Source: Acetatifactor muris
Lineage (GTDB): Bacteria > Bacillota > Clostridia > Lachnospirales > Lachnospiraceae
NCBI RefSeq assembly: GCF_024623325.1
Contig: NZ_JANJZD010000016.1
Coordinates: 1 to 64,000, forward strand
DNA: 64,000 nucleotides
Direction: 5' to 3'
Of the stretch, positions 42,939 to 52,565 are shown piece after piece. Both the position numbers and the translations under genes were made by a program. Numbering within the stretch: position 1 is the stretch's first letter; each line of letters starts with the position of its first letter. The notes under the pieces are model-generated. The model had not been told where the DNA came from and did no database searches. It saw only the letters and a program-made list of their open reading frames with translations.

Positions 42939-44060
42939 TTATGATTTTTTCACAGTACCACCGTTATAGGCCGATCCAAACGTATGTCTGATACCGTTCT
43001 TTTCCAGAAAATTTACATAGTCCTCTCCCATTTTCTTATAGTTTTGAACAAATTTATTATCATACTTACAAACAGCTAACAGCTTGTCCGGTGTATTCAT
43101 ATCTTCCAGGGCATTATAAAAAATAAAAGGCAAAGCCATTGCATCCACCAATTCTTTTCCCCTTATATCATGAACAATCCAAACAGCCGGAATCCCATTT
43201 GAAAAAGCCATCATATTGCCATGGAATCTTCCACCTGCGGAAAATGTCACATTATTCCCTGTCAGATAATGACTCCAATCATCACGATTATAAAAAATAT
43301 GTCCAGATTCCCGTATATAATTTTCAAGTTCTTCTGCTGTAAATTTTGCCCCTGGATACCTGTCATCCAGCAGCCTTTGTTCAACAGTCCTTCCCTCTGT
43401 CAAAGTCAGCGGTAAATCACTCATAGCCTGTAGCACAATAGGTGCCTTTGCCGATAATGCCATCTCCATCAATTTATGTTCCTTATCCAAACCGGGCTTT
43501 GTATTATAACAGATTTTCTCAGCAGATGGTTCTTTTAATGTAATCGTTCCCGTTTTTCTATAAGGTTCATAGAAAGATGGGCATCCGACAATCTGCCAGT
43601 TATGAATTGACAATCTATCCAGAATCTCTCCAGTAATGCCCCCCCGTACACCAATGCATGCACAATGTTCACTCATTATCTTCAACGCGGTAATGGTTTC
43701 TGATGATAGCCCCTTAATAAAGTCCTCTATTGTCTGGTCCAATTCCATCTGTATTCCAAGTCCAAGTACCGCTAACTTAACATTTGTAGTTTTCAAACGA
43801 GGAAAAATTTGTCCCAATACTTTTCCATCATGATTTATCCAATTAGAGGCCGGAAGCACACACACCGCATCCTCTAAGTTGTCTACATCTATATCATTGC
43901 ATACCACTTCTTTTTCAAAATCCAGCTGCTGGTACATGGCGTCTACAAAACAAACATTTCCAGTATTCGCGCCGCAGCGCTGTATCATTTCTCTACAATC
44001 AGATAATTGCCCTTTTCGTTTCTTTAATGGGGCAATTGTATTAGCCAATATCGTTCTCAT
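42939..44060 (-). CDS. Polysaccharide pyruvyltransferase family protein
   Basis: A 373-residue member of the PF04230 family, which includes enzymes adding a pyruvate ketal to glycan sugars (CsaB, WcaK, EpsO relatives). Motifs: LAVLGLGIQMELDQ, CACIGVRGGITGEIL (the conserved RG), IVGCPSFYEPY and the C-terminal SAGGRFHGNMMAFSNGIPAVWIVHDIR with the family His. No shared Rossmann module. Its 5' end overlaps the upstream GT2 gene by 20 bases, so translation is coupled. GGAG is five bases before the ATG. Confidence 0.92.
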   Translation of the reverse strand: MRTILANTIAPLKKRKGQLSDCREMIQRCGANTGNVCFVDAMYQQLDFEKEVVCNDIDVDNLEDAVCVLPASNWINHDGKVLGQIFPRLKTTNVKLAVLGLGIQMELDQTIEDFIKGLSSETITALKIMSEHCACIGVRGGITGEILDRLSIHNWQIVGCPSFYEPYRKTGTITLKEPSAEKICYNTKPGLDKEHKLMEMALSAKAPIVLQAMSDLPLTLTEGRTVEQRLLDDRYPGAKFTAEELENYIRESGHIFYNRDDWSHYLTGNNVTFSAGGRFHGNMMAFSNGIPAVWIVHDIRGKELVDAMALPFIFYNALEDMNTPDKLLAVCKYDNKFVQNYKKMGEDYVNFLEKNGIRHTFGSAYNGGTVKKS

Positions 44061-45177
44061 ATGTCTCCGGCTCCCACTCTATATATTGCAAACAATCCAA
44101 CACTTCTCTTGCCCAGTCGGACAAGGAAAGGATTGATATTTTCTTACTCATTCCCTCCAACTGCCGTTTTATTTCATCCTCATATTTTGATGTGGCAATC
44201 AACACGCTGCCACAATAATCTACTAATGTATCTGGTGATTTGATTAAGATACCATGATATCTTTCTCCCCACCGGGCCGGATTATTGTCAACAAAGGAAT
44301 CCACCTCTATGTTGGACGACTCCAAAACCTGAAAACAACGCTTCCCCCATTTTCCAATGCCAAATATTGTCAGATTACCGCCCTCATTACCCATAAACCG
44401 CTCTATTCCCTGAATTAGCAATCCTTCTTCTCTCTCGCTTAATTGTTCAAACTTTCGGATAGCATAAGTTTCTTCTATTTTGTGCAGCCATTTATCTGGT
44501 TCGCCACATCGACCAATATATCGCAGCGAAATTGACTTTGCCTCTTCAATACATTCCTCTTGCCTCTTTGCACTCAATCCGCCTTTTCGGAAATACGCCA
44601 GAACCTCATCCACATGGACGAACCTGGCCTTTTCACTATACATTCTTAACATCAGCTCATAATCCGCCGCTATGGCGTATCGTACATCAAATAAACCATG
44701 CTTCAGGTACGCTTCTTTTCTCACAAATACAGCAGGATGGGGAACAGCCATCCTATACCAGAGTTCTTCAATATTATAGCAAGCATATAAACCATCTTCC
44801 CCTGATTTGTCAAACCATAACGCGTCTCCATACAGAATATCTGCGTCCTGAGTGTCATAATATGCAACAACTTTAGAAATTGTCCCGTCCGCATAATAAT
44901 CATCGCCATGGATTATCCCTATGATTTCTCCAGAAGCCAGCATTATCCCTTTATTCAAAGCATCATACAGTCCATTATCCTTTTCATGTACTATAATATC
45001 CACATCGTCTTTATACTTCCGTATAATTTCATATGTACCATCTGTGGACATTCCATCAAGCAGTATATATTCCACATTTTCTGTCTTTTGCCTGATTACA
45101 CTTTTGATTGTCTGTTCTATGGTATCTGCTGCATTATATACAACGGTTATAATACTTATTTTCCTATTTTTTCCCAA
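44041..45177 (-). CDS. Family 2 glycosyltransferase with C-terminal Rossmann module
   Basis: A 378-residue protein. GT2 domain ~1-240: SIITVVYNAADTIEQTIKSVIRQ, LLDGMSTDGTYEII, EKDNGLYDALNKGIMLASGEIIGIIHGDDYY (DD metal site), VPHPAVFVRKEAYLKHG. Shared module ~275-365: LTIFGIGKWGKRCFQVL, FVDNNPARWGERYHGILIKSP, EDEIKRQLEGM. The first codon is a TTG at 45177 six bases behind GGTGAG, as the homology runs up to this point and no ATG is available. Specificity unknown; WcaA/colanic-type GT2 proteins look similar. Confidence 0.9.
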   Translation of the reverse strand: MGKNRKISIITVVYNAADTIEQTIKSVIRQKTENVEYILLDGMSTDGTYEIIRKYKDDVDIIVHEKDNGLYDALNKGIMLASGEIIGIIHGDDYYADGTISKVVAYYDTQDADILYGDALWFDKSGEDGLYACYNIEELWYRMAVPHPAVFVRKEAYLKHGLFDVRYAIAADYELMLRMYSEKARFVHVDEVLAYFRKGGLSAKRQEECIEEAKSISLRYIGRCGEPDKWLHKIEETYAIRKFEQLSEREEGLLIQGIERFMGNEGGNLTIFGIGKWGKRCFQVLESSNIEVDSFVDNNPARWGERYHGILIKSPDTLVDYCGSVLIATSKYEDEIKRQLEGMSKKISILSLSDWAREVLDCLQYIEWEPETYENDIG

Positions 45178-45296
45178 TATTGCTCACCCGTTTTTAATAC
45201 ACTGATAAAATTCCACCTATTCCACTATTTACCCTTTCCATGGAAAAACACTAGCCTAATCTGCTTTATAGCTTTTATAAATGGAAATATCTATGC

Positions 45297-46457
45297 TTAC
45301 TTTAAATCATAATTTTTGTAATATCTTATATAGTCATCTGCCATTCGTTCCATCTTAAAATACTCAGCATACTTTATAATATAATCTCTATCCCATACCT
45401 TGTTATACCAATGAATTATTGCATTTACCATGCTTTCATCCGTATGGCTCTTTGCAAAGCTTACAACATTTTCATCATCTAAATCCAATGCGCACTCTGA
45501 ATCATCATACATAATAACCGGTACCCCATAAGCAATTGCTTCCAGCGCAGAAATGCTCAAACCTTCGGCATAACTTGGCATAATAAGGCCCTCTGAAATA
45601 GAATACATCTTCTTCATTTCTTCACTGGATAATGCCCCAATATAATGCATGCACTGGCTCAATTTTCTTTTCTCTATTTCTTCTTCAAAATTCTCAGTCA
45701 TCGTTTTTGTCATATTTCCGCAAAAAATGACATATATTTGTTCTTTTAACTGGGAATATTGTTCGAATATGCGTAAAATCTGTAATTGATTCTTTCTATA
45801 ACAAATCGAACCAGCACATAACAGGACTTTTCTATCACCGACTTCCAGATAATCTCTGTAGTCACTTTTCATATAAGCAGCTTTGAAACTTGTTCCATTC
45901 AATATTGGTGTTATATTTTTCTCATCATATTTCGGATAATCTCTTAAAATCTTTTTTTTCATGCCACTACTGACAGTAATAAGGTTCAGATTACTTAACT
46001 CCAGCATTCTCTCTTCAACGGCTAAAGATCTTTCATACCCTGCAAATTCCGGATTTTTGCCAATGTAAAGATGGCAGGTAATAACATATTTCAATTTATG
46101 AGGAATACATACATTTTTAATAATTGAATATGCTAAATCTCCACAGTCATGAAAATGAATGATATCTGGTCGTACTTCTTCTATAGTCCTCTCGAAGACT
46201 TTTGTCATATAAGCAATATATGTCTCATCCTTGCCTGCTGATTTTTTCATATCCGCTTGATAATCTGTCTTTACCAAGTTTATATTACCAAGTTTCATTT
46301 CAGGAAACACATATTGCCCAATAAACAAATAAGACTTTTCTTTTTGTCCTAAAAATTCACATAAATCACGAACCACAAGTCCGCCGCCAGTACAGTTATT
46401 TATATATTGTTGTAACCGTGAATCATATATGTACCATGCATAAGAAAGAATTTTCAT
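45297..46457 (-). CDS. Family 4 glycosyltransferase
   Basis: A 386-residue GT-B enzyme. The C-terminal half has the GT4 pattern: LLCAGSICYRKNQLQILRIF, HYIGALSSEEMKKMYSISEGLIMPSYAEGLSISALEAIAYGVPVI with the E-x7-E motif. The N-terminal acceptor domain includes GGGLVVRDL and DIIHFHDCGDLAY. It retains the anomeric configuration of the NDP-sugar donor. No shared module. GAGG is five bases before the ATG. Donor and acceptor cannot be assigned. Confidence 0.92.
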   Translation of the reverse strand: MKILSYAWYIYDSRLQQYINNCTGGGLVVRDLCEFLGQKEKSYLFIGQYVFPEMKLGNINLVKTDYQADMKKSAGKDETYIAYMTKVFERTIEEVRPDIIHFHDCGDLAYSIIKNVCIPHKLKYVITCHLYIGKNPEFAGYERSLAVEERMLELSNLNLITVSSGMKKKILRDYPKYDEKNITPILNGTSFKAAYMKSDYRDYLEVGDRKVLLCAGSICYRKNQLQILRIFEQYSQLKEQIYVIFCGNMTKTMTENFEEEIEKRKLSQCMHYIGALSSEEMKKMYSISEGLIMPSYAEGLSISALEAIAYGVPVIMYDDSECALDLDDENVVSFAKSHTDESMVNAIIHWYNKVWDRDYIIKYAEYFKMERMADDYIRYYKNYDLK

Positions 46458-46489
46458 ACATTCCTCAATCTATTTCATTCTAATAAAAT

Positions 46490-47527
46490 CTATATCATAT
46501 CCCATGTTAAAATTGTGTCCTCGGCCAGTTCTTTCACGACCTTTCGTCCTATAACAACATCCAAATATTCCGGAGAAATCCCTGTTCCTGGACGTTTGGC
46601 CATTATGTCCTTTCTTTTTATTACTTCGCCTGCTTTCATCTCTTTAGTGAGCACTAACGATCTTCTTGCTTCCCGTCGTGAAATTTGTTCACAATCTAAT
46701 ACTATTTTTTCTTCCGAGCCTAACACTGTATCAATCCATTTAAAATTAGCTATAGCTTTTCTGAAATCATCCGGATCCCCTGCGTGATAATGGTCATTCC
46801 CCAATAATGTTTTATCAAGTGTAAAATGTTTTTCAATGACTTCAGCACCCAGTAAATAGGCTGTAGACAGAGTCATCATCGTATCATCAGGTGCTACATG
46901 GTCGCTATATCCAATTCGAACATTAGGGAAATCTCTTTTAAGTGTTTCAATTATACGAAGGTTTGCATTTTCCGGTTTTGTCGGATAACACAATACACAA
47001 TGCAAAACAACTATATCTTTACAACCAACTTCTTTCAAAGCTCTCAATGCCTCATCCACTTCCGAAAGATAAGATGCTCCCACCGATATATATACTGGCC
47101 TTCCCTTTTTCCCTATATGATGAATAAAAGGCAAATTAGAAAGATCAGAAGAAGAAACTTTATAAAAATCTATCATTGTTTCCAAGTAATCTGCAGAATC
47201 ATAGTCAAATGGAGTAGATGTAAAATCCATGCCTTTCGCATGTGCATACCTACTCAATTCTAAATAGTCTTTTTCTTCGAAACAATCATGCTTCAAAAAA
47301 AGTTCATATTGTGTTTTTGTAGGTTCTTTGTTCAAGTCCCAATATGCCGGTGAATTTCTGGACACAATGGTTTTTGCTTTATACGATTGGAACTTAGCAC
47401 AATCAATTCCCACCTCTGCAGCTTTATCAATATAAATCTTTGCAGCCTCCATCGGACTAATGTTCATCACTTTTGCAGTATCAAAAAAATTGACTCCCAT
47501 GTCTGCAATTATATATGGTTTATTCAC
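46490..47527 (-). CDS. neuB: NeuB-type nonulosonic acid synthase
   Basis: A 345-residue NeuB family enzyme, condensing phosphoenolpyruvate with a six-carbon amino sugar to a nine-carbon sugar acid (sialic, legionaminic or pseudaminic type). Landmarks: IIADMGVNFFD (usual IAEIGxNHNG, here changed), DCAKFQSYKAKTI, MDFTSTPFD, YKVSSSDLSNLPFI, VVLHCVLCYPT, RIGYSDHVAPD, VIEKHFTLDKTLLGNDHYHAGDP, and a C-terminal SAF antifreeze-like domain (KRKDIMAKRPGTGISPEYLDVVIG). Start is GTG 47527 behind GGAG. The partner fusion with a PseG-like domain favours a pseudaminic-like route. Confidence 0.93.
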   Translation of the reverse strand: MNKPYIIADMGVNFFDTAKVMNISPMEAAKIYIDKAAEVGIDCAKFQSYKAKTIVSRNSPAYWDLNKEPTKTQYELFLKHDCFEEKDYLELSRYAHAKGMDFTSTPFDYDSADYLETMIDFYKVSSSDLSNLPFIHHIGKKGRPVYISVGASYLSEVDEALRALKEVGCKDIVVLHCVLCYPTKPENANLRIIETLKRDFPNVRIGYSDHVAPDDTMMTLSTAYLLGAEVIEKHFTLDKTLLGNDHYHAGDPDDFRKAIANFKWIDTVLGSEEKIVLDCEQISRREARRSLVLTKEMKAGEVIKRKDIMAKRPGTGISPEYLDVVIGRKVVKELAEDTILTWDMI

Positions 47528-47550
47528 TTAATTCTCTCCTTCCATATTTA

Positions 47551-49149
47551 TCATAGTGAATTAATCAATCCCATTACCCTTTTTCGTCCGTCACGTAAGT
47601 CATGACTGAGAAGCATATCCTGAAATTTTTGCCGACTCTCCCTTGACATTGATAAATACATTCTTATGGTACTTTCAATTATTTCATCAGCTGGATTCAG
47701 CCCAATATAGCTGAACCCATTTTCATTACTTACAAACCCATGCTTTTCTTCCCTCGTATTCTGGGCCATTGCAATGGAAGGTATACCTAACATTGCCAGT
47801 TCGTATCCTGTACGCCCTCTGGAAGTTATCCCTATATCACATCCGGCCATAATTTCAGGCATATTGGATATATCATAAAGGACATCAATATTGGGGAAAT
47901 TATTATATTCCATCAGCTTCTCCACATTCTGCTTTGCACGTCCTAAAACCATAACGAACTGGTATTTTTGATACTCAGTTTTAGTCAACATATTTAATAT
48001 CCTGTCAGAATAATTTTGCGGATCCGCACCACCAAAAGAAATAAATATCCTTTTTACCTTTTCCTTAATTTCAATAGGTTCATAAAACATAAAGGTTTTA
48101 CCAGAAATGTAATATTTTTCTCCTGCATGTATTTGTGGAAGTTCCGCCCCGCTAAACAGTGCATTGAAGACTAAATCGGCCTTAATAACTCCTTCTCCAT
48201 CGTCTTCAAAGTTAATAATTTTTGCATTTGGAAGAACCGATCGCAAACCTATCATATAGTCAATTGACGTTGTAAGAATATCATTGATAAATAATGTATA
48301 ATTATTTTTTTTACATATTTCAAAAAGTTCTGCAATCCCATTGACCGGAATCAGATTATGCGTTGTCTTTCCAAACACTTTGACTTCCGTTTGATTGATA
48401 TCATAATATATGTCCGGTTTAGTATAAAATTCATCTGCGATTTCCAATGCCCGGTAAATATGACCAATACCTCGCTTATTATTGCCATTCACATAAATCG
48501 CAACCTTTTTCCTGTCCAAAATCATTGCCACATTATGAAGATCATTAAAAGTATCTACATCATATGCCTCATCCTCTGGTATTTCAAATACTTCAATTCT
48601 TTTTCCAATTCTGGTTTTTGGAGTTACTACAGATGCTTTCGAAATTACAAAGGCTCCTGTTTCCATATAGCAGGGAGGCAAATATTGTCGGTTAAGCCGC
48701 TCTATATAATTGGGCACTTTCTTTCCATCTTTCTCTCCCCACGATAAATGTGGAGAATTTATTGCAGATATTACTGTGTCGAGATTGTTTTCGATAGAAT
48801 ATAAAATTGCCCTATCTAAAGTATCAACCTGCAAAGTAGGTGATGTTGGCTGCATCGTAACAATATAATCCCAGTTTCCATCTGAAACAGCATCAGCAAC
48901 TACCGCATCCAGCGTAACTGCATCTCCACATAACTCTGCATCTCGCCATTTTACCTTAACTCCCATTTGACGCGCAATAATTCCTACTTCTACGGAATCT
49001 GTAGATACAATTATATCAGTAATATATTTAGAGGCTATTGCATTCTTAATGGTATAATAAATAAGCGGATGGCCACCTATTATTCTGATATTCTTGTTTG
49101 GAATCCCTTTGGAGCCTGCCCGTGCGGGGATTATTGCTAAAATGTTCAC
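47551..49149 (-). CDS. CMP-nonulosonate synthetase fused to PseG-like nucleotide-sugar hydrolase
   Basis: A 532-residue bifunctional protein. Residues 1-~225 are a NeuA/PseF-type cytidylyltransferase (IIPARAGSKGIPNKNIRIIGGHPLI, TMQPTSPTLQV, ETGAFVIS, IPEDEAYDVDTFNDL). Residues ~230-532 are a PseG-like GT-B domain (VNGNNKRGIGHIYRALEIAD with the GxGHxxR catalytic His; ISFGGADPQN; CDIGITSRGRTGYELAMLGIPSI). PseG removes UDP from the diacetamido sugar before the NeuB step, while PseF makes the CMP-activated product, so one chain holds the steps before and after the neighbouring NeuB. Start GTG 49149 overlaps the upstream stop (GTGA). Confidence 0.92.
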   Translation of the reverse strand: MNILAIIPARAGSKGIPNKNIRIIGGHPLIYYTIKNAIASKYITDIIVSTDSVEVGIIARQMGVKVKWRDAELCGDAVTLDAVVADAVSDGNWDYIVTMQPTSPTLQVDTLDRAILYSIENNLDTVISAINSPHLSWGEKDGKKVPNYIERLNRQYLPPCYMETGAFVISKASVVTPKTRIGKRIEVFEIPEDEAYDVDTFNDLHNVAMILDRKKVAIYVNGNNKRGIGHIYRALEIADEFYTKPDIYYDINQTEVKVFGKTTHNLIPVNGIAELFEICKKNNYTLFINDILTTSIDYMIGLRSVLPNAKIINFEDDGEGVIKADLVFNALFSGAELPQIHAGEKYYISGKTFMFYEPIEIKEKVKRIFISFGGADPQNYSDRILNMLTKTEYQKYQFVMVLGRAKQNVEKLMEYNNFPNIDVLYDISNMPEIMAGCDIGITSRGRTGYELAMLGIPSIAMAQNTREEKHGFVSNENGFSYIGLNPADEIIESTIRMYLSMSRESRQKFQDMLLSHDLRDGRKRVMGLINSL

Positions 49150-50294
49150 TGTTTTCCCTCTTTTTGACTAAAAATACCATCAAATAAACCATCAAAACTT
49201 ACTCTTTTAAATACTTCCAGTTTTCCTCCCCTGGTAGCATTATATATATTAATTTCGTGGGTATCCGCATATTTTTTAGCAACTTCATAACCTGAACGTT
49301 GTAAATCTATATCAGCCATATATTGTACTCCGTAATGCTCTGTCAATGGCTTATAATATCGCTCTTGCACTTTTTCAATAATATCTAAATGATTCATTGT
49401 ATTTTTTACAACGATAGTACTATCTGCATACCGTTCATGAGAGTAACTAAAATCCATACCTAATAAATATATCTGTCTAAATCCCATATAAACCGCTAAC
49501 TGCAGCATTCCATAGGTTATCGTTCCCGAAGTATATACACATTCTGCGCAATCTTCCGAAAACTTCGGCAGACCATTGTTCGCGATCTCATGCATAGTAC
49601 GCATGTAATAAAGCTTCTCCATATCAGCGTCGTCTCTATATTGAATCGCATCATTAAACAATGAGGTAAACGTTGCCTCACATCCTTCCATCAGCCGAAA
49701 CATACTCTTCTTTTCAGACATCATCTCTTTACAGAAAACAGGATCCCAGGCACAGTAATAGGTAGGTCTCCAGGCAGTATGTGCATATAATGCATAAATC
49801 GAATTTGAACCAAAAGAAATTTCCTGTTTTAATTTCTCCAAATCCTGAAGACTGAGGCTGGGACCATTACCGATGATAAAGCATCTCTTACCCTTATGCC
49901 GCCCATAAAACTTCTTGAGTCTCTTAGTATATTTTCTCCAATCAATCCAATCTGCATATAATTCATATATTACTTCCGGATTATCATAAGAAATTATCCG
50001 TTCTGGCCGGATGCCGGCGTTTCTCAATTCCTCTTCTATTTCATCTTTATAATTACAGGTAGAAACCACATAATATCCATCCACATCTAATTTATCATAA
50101 GTGTATACCGGCTTCCCATTCAGCTTTTGTATTGATTTTCTTTTATCCGCATATCCCTCCCATGCAATCTTATGCTTGTCAAAAAACTGCCCCAGAAATT
50201 CACCATATTTTCCCGCCCCGGCAATATAGAGTTTGTTTCCTCTTAACGATTGAACCGCTCCAATCAATTCATCTGTTTTATGATAATTTCTCAC
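49146..50294 (-). CDS. DUF115 protein with N-terminal Rossmann module
   Basis: A 382-residue protein. Residues ~18-105: shared module (KLYIAGAGKYGEFLGQFF, ADKRKSIQKLNGKPVYTYDKL, YKDEIEEELRNAGI). Residues ~120-370: DUF115 (GKRCFIIGNGPSLSLQDLEKL, FGSNSIYALY, PTYYCAWDPVFCKEM, YTSGTITYGMLQLAVYMGFRQIYLLGMDFSY). DUF115 is the core of Maf flagellin glycosyltransferases, which attach nonulosonic acids, so this protein may transfer the sugar made by the adjacent genes; that is inference. Start is GTG 50294, overlapping the upstream stop in GTGA. Confidence 0.9.
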   Translation of the reverse strand: MRNYHKTDELIGAVQSLRGNKLYIAGAGKYGEFLGQFFDKHKIAWEGYADKRKSIQKLNGKPVYTYDKLDVDGYYVVSTCNYKDEIEEELRNAGIRPERIISYDNPEVIYELYADWIDWRKYTKRLKKFYGRHKGKRCFIIGNGPSLSLQDLEKLKQEISFGSNSIYALYAHTAWRPTYYCAWDPVFCKEMMSEKKSMFRLMEGCEATFTSLFNDAIQYRDDADMEKLYYMRTMHEIANNGLPKFSEDCAECVYTSGTITYGMLQLAVYMGFRQIYLLGMDFSYSHERYADSTIVVKNTMNHLDIIEKVQERYYKPLTEHYGVQYMADIDLQRSGYEVAKKYADTHEINIYNATRGGKLEVFKRVSFDGLFDGIFSQKEGKQ

Positions 50295-50968
50295 AGTGTC
50301 ACCCTCTCACCACCTGGAAGAATCCTTAAATAATTAAATATTGCATCTGCAATGATAAAGTCTTCTTCCTCGTCAATGTCTATCGCCTCTATTTCTGATA
50401 CCTCCACCATATACTGTCTTTTTCCTATTCGTCTATTATAATCCGTCATTACACTTCTCTCAAAAATATAAAATCCACTGGTCTCTTCATAAACAGCTTC
50501 CAGATCTTGTGTACGCGGTATATCTTCCAGACTGTAATTATAAGGTCGGCCATCCTTCCACAGAAAATCCTGAAGCCTTTTTACTGCAAATGCAGAATCA
50601 TATCCCTGCTCAAGAACAGCATGCAATCCTTTTTCAATAGACTCCTTCTTTACAAAGGGTGCTGTTGTATGTGTCATTACATAAATATCCGCGTACACTT
50701 CTTCTCCAAAGCTTTTCAAAACTTCATTCATCTTTGTAGTGTCCAGGTCCAATTGCGGACTCCTTTGCAGGAATTTTACTTCCTTCGGTATATAATCTTT
50801 GATTTTTGGATTACTGCAATACACATATACCTCATCAATATTTTGAACTGCCAGTAATGTATTTAAAATATAGAAGCATAATGGTTGTCCATTCTTAAAA
50901 CTCCTAATATTTTTTTGCGGTAACCGGACACTGTTCAATTTAATTGGTACTACTGCTATTACTTTCAT
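50291..50968 (-). CDS. Acylneuraminate cytidylyltransferase-like protein
   Basis: A 225-residue nucleotidyltransferase of the NeuA/KdsB group. The N-terminal loop is VVPIKLNSVRLPQKNIRSF (normally ARxGSxRLPxKN), followed by YVMTHTTAPFVKKESIEKG, EETSGFYIFERS and AIDIDEEEDFIIADAIF. It differs clearly from the NeuA half of the fusion downstream, so the locus activates two different acid sugars, or one copy has changed function. It forms ATGA/GTGA overlaps with both neighbours, and GGAGGG precedes the ATG. The acid made by the adjacent aldolase could be its substrate. Confidence 0.88.
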   Translation of the reverse strand: MKVIAVVPIKLNSVRLPQKNIRSFKNGQPLCFYILNTLLAVQNIDEVYVYCSNPKIKDYIPKEVKFLQRSPQLDLDTTKMNEVLKSFGEEVYADIYVMTHTTAPFVKKESIEKGLHAVLEQGYDSAFAVKRLQDFLWKDGRPYNYSLEDIPRTQDLEAVYEETSGFYIFERSVMTDYNRRIGKRQYMVEVSEIEAIDIDEEEDFIIADAIFNYLRILPGGERVTL

Positions 50969-52557
50969 AATCCCTCCGTTAAAAATCTGGGTGAATTCAG
51001 AAACTCAATATCTATAATTTTTTGAAAATCTCCAATCAACTTTCTCATTCCATCATTCAGATTCTTCATCCTATTTCTATTCAATGAAAACTTCATATCC
51101 TCCGTATAGTAATTTTCATCCATGTCATAAGAAAAGCCATCCAGTCCCACTATATATACTTTATCTACACTAAAAGAAGTCAATAACTTCAAAAACATCA
51201 TGCCTGAATTATCTTCAACGTCTTCCTGATCATTAAGCAGATTTTCATAGGGTACTTTATATAACGCCTCTGGGCATTTTATATTAGTAGTTATAATCAG
51301 TTTTCCGTATAGATCGGTCGGCATCCTTTCAAAGCGCCGCTTATTACTTACAAATATATAATCTATCTGATCTCTCAACCATTCATGAATACAATTTATA
51401 GAAACTACAATAACTTTTTCCATCGAAATCAGTTGTAAAAGGCGCTCCTGATGTTCCAGAACACTCTTTCCGGGCCCTATCATTAATATATCTTTTTCAT
51501 TAAATATTCCTCCTAAGACGGCCATTGCATCACTTTTTTCCTTTTGTTCAGACAAATATGATAAATACACCTGTTCTATATATTTTTCACTATAATGCTC
51601 CTTATGCATACTATCAATTTTGGAAATAATACTTTCTATGTCATCAGACAGCAGTGAGTTCTTTTCAGAAAGATAAGACGCATAATTCGGATGGCAATTA
51701 TATACTGCTGATATGTAATATGCCAGTGAATACCCCCAATACTTTTCATTGTATATACCATTAAGGGTATCATCCATAACACGCAACAATGGCTTTATAT
51801 TATATGTTCCAAAATAATAATCATTTAAATACTCAACAAACAATTCTGTATTAAGGTTTCCCGCTCCTCTTCCCATACCGAAGATGCTTGAATCAATAAT
51901 AATTTGACGATTTGTCTGCAGTTGCGTCACTAACTGTGCATTTGAATATGCCAGTTGGAGATTATTATGCGAATGAAATCCCAGAATGATATCATCCTCC
52001 AGGTTATGGTCCACCACATATAACATACGTTGCAGATCATTCTCTTTTAAGCTGCCAAAGCTATCTACTATGTAGAATGCGTATGGATGAATACGGTTGA
52101 CTGAATGTATCAATTCCACCAATTCCTCATCCGCATAATTCATTGTCAGCATGGGCTGCATAAATAAGTGATAACCCTTTTTCTTAATCTGATAACAGAC
52201 ATCCTCTATTTTATCAGAATCGTGTTTATGAAACGCCAGACGAATACCAAACAGACTGTCTGCTGACCTCTCTGCCAGAGCAGAAATATCATACTTTCCA
52301 AAATCTACCATTGCCACCAAATTTTTGATCCTATGAATATCACGGATAGTATCTGTTATCTGCTGCTCTTCTTTAAATAATGTCGTGTCATAAGCTGTTT
52401 CACTCGCACTATTTGTCAAATAACCGCATTCAATGTAATCAATGTTCGCCGCCATCAAACCATCTATTATATACTGTATCTTGTCTCTTCCAAAATTCCA
52501 TGAATTGACATAACCCCCATCCCTTAAGGTACAGTCCAACACCTGGATTCTTTTCAT
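50965..52557 (-). CDS. HMG-CoA-lyase-like aldolase with C-terminal DUF115-like domain
   Basis: A 530-residue two-domain protein. Residues 1-~335 are a DRE-TIM metallolyase/aldolase: VLDCTLRDGGYVNSWNFG (metal Asp and Arg), YIECGYL, YIVDSFGSL, ILGFHSHNNLQLAYSNAQ (metal His pair) and GMGRGAGNLNTE. The family resembles 4-hydroxy-2-oxovalerate aldolase, which joins or splits pyruvate and aldehydes. Residues ~345-530 (DILMIGPGKSVLEHQERLLQLI, VVSINCIHEWLRDQIDYIFVSNKRRFERM, KVYIVGLDGFSYD) resemble the DUF115 Rossmann core. It may make a 2-keto sugar acid from pyruvate that the adjacent cytidylyltransferase activates; this is inference. Confidence 0.88.
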   Translation of the reverse strand: MKRIQVLDCTLRDGGYVNSWNFGRDKIQYIIDGLMAANIDYIECGYLTNSASETAYDTTLFKEEQQITDTIRDIHRIKNLVAMVDFGKYDISALAERSADSLFGIRLAFHKHDSDKIEDVCYQIKKKGYHLFMQPMLTMNYADEELVELIHSVNRIHPYAFYIVDSFGSLKENDLQRMLYVVDHNLEDDIILGFHSHNNLQLAYSNAQLVTQLQTNRQIIIDSSIFGMGRGAGNLNTELFVEYLNDYYFGTYNIKPLLRVMDDTLNGIYNEKYWGYSLAYYISAVYNCHPNYASYLSEKNSLLSDDIESIISKIDSMHKEHYSEKYIEQVYLSYLSEQKEKSDAMAVLGGIFNEKDILMIGPGKSVLEHQERLLQLISMEKVIVVSINCIHEWLRDQIDYIFVSNKRRFERMPTDLYGKLIITTNIKCPEALYKVPYENLLNDQEDVEDNSGMMFLKLLTSFSVDKVYIVGLDGFSYDMDENYYTEDMKFSLNRNRMKNLNDGMRKLIGDFQKIIDIEFLNSPRFLTEGL

Positions 52558-52565
52558 ATGGCATT

